From Actinomycetes bacterium (GTDB lineage Bacteria > Actinomycetota > Actinomycetes > Actinomycetales > Microbacteriaceae), in assembly GCA_023421635.1 (NCBI GenBank), contig JAEZSU010000279.1:1-5767 (forward strand): a stretch of DNA of 5,767 nucleotides. The letters run 5' to 3'. The notes under the pieces are model-generated. The model was not told where the DNA came from. It was given only the letters and a program-made list of their open reading frames with translations, and ran no database searches. The position numbers were made by a program, and so were the translations under genes. Positions 5,662-5,767 of the stretch are shown piece by piece; within the stretch, counting starts at the first letter, position 1, and each line of letters opens with the position of its first letter.

Positions 5662-5767
5662 TCAGCGCGAGGAGCTGGACCAGACCGTGCTGGAGCCGCC
5701 GCCACCGGTGGCGCGGCGGTTGCGGCGCTGGCCGCCGGCGCGGGCGGCACCGGATGCTGCCGGGCGG
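5662..5767 (-). CDS. C-terminal end of a protein with Arg/Gly/Ser tail, possibly a DEAD-box RNA helicase
   Basis: Only the last 35 codons are in the window; the gene continues past the right edge. The tail contains GGQRRNRR, then a Gly run and the ending STVWSSSSR before TGA at 5664-5662. Low-complexity basic Gly/Arg/Ser tails ending in this style are common on actinobacterial RhlE/DeaD-type RNA helicases, where they help bind RNA, but other RNA-binding proteins have them too and no helicase motif is visible here. A strong terminator 17 bases downstream of the stop, with no competing gene between, supports that this frame is real. The family is a guess; the presence of a coding end is fairly sure. 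Confidence 0.6.
   Translation of the reverse strand, partial: RPAASGAARAGGQRRNRRATGGGGSSTVWSSSSR

Overview
The window is chromosomal DNA of a high-GC Gram-positive bacterium, about 70% G+C by eye. The SufS/SufU style, a Pr6Pr-type membrane protein, a KimA-like APC permease and GTG starts preceded directly by TANNNT -10 boxes all fit an actinobacterium, most likely Microbacteriaceae such as Microbacterium. The taxon is an inference from protein and sequence style, not a search result.

Layout from left to right: (1) A six-helix Pr6Pr-family membrane protein on the minus strand (14-721). (2) A compact divergent promoter region (722-811). (3) A large KimA-like potassium/APC permease on the plus strand (812-2860) with a cytoplasmic C-terminal domain. 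(4) After 34 bases, the cysteine desulfurase sufS (2895-4169) and its sulfur-acceptor partner sufU (4166-4603), overlapping by four bases. (5) A convergent intergenic region (4604-4827) holding GTG/CGC-rich alternating purine-pyrimidine DNA and a perfect 21-bp inverted repeat. (6) An unrecognised three-helix membrane protein with a strongly acidic middle domain on the minus strand (4828-5502). (7) A short intergenic region (5503-5661) with the promoter/RBS of that gene and a clear intrinsic terminator. (8) The last 35 codons of a minus-strand gene with an Arg/Gly/Ser tail, possibly a DEAD-box RNA helicase, running off the right edge.

The only firmly linked genes are sufS and sufU: SufS takes sulfur from cysteine as a persulfide, and zinc-bound SufU receives it for Fe-S cluster assembly. 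The sufBCD scaffold genes are not here. The permease and the other membrane proteins are probably independent units. I see no phage, transposase, CRISPR, rRNA or tRNA.

The window is mostly ordinary core chromosome. The points most worth a second look are the perfect inverted repeat at 4694-4750, the strong excess of the word GCATCC/GGATGC (18 copies, one pair forming a 12-bp palindrome), the run of three apparently leaderless GTG starts, and the complete set of KimA potassium-site residues in a gene whose upstream region is too short for a c-di-AMP riboswitch.
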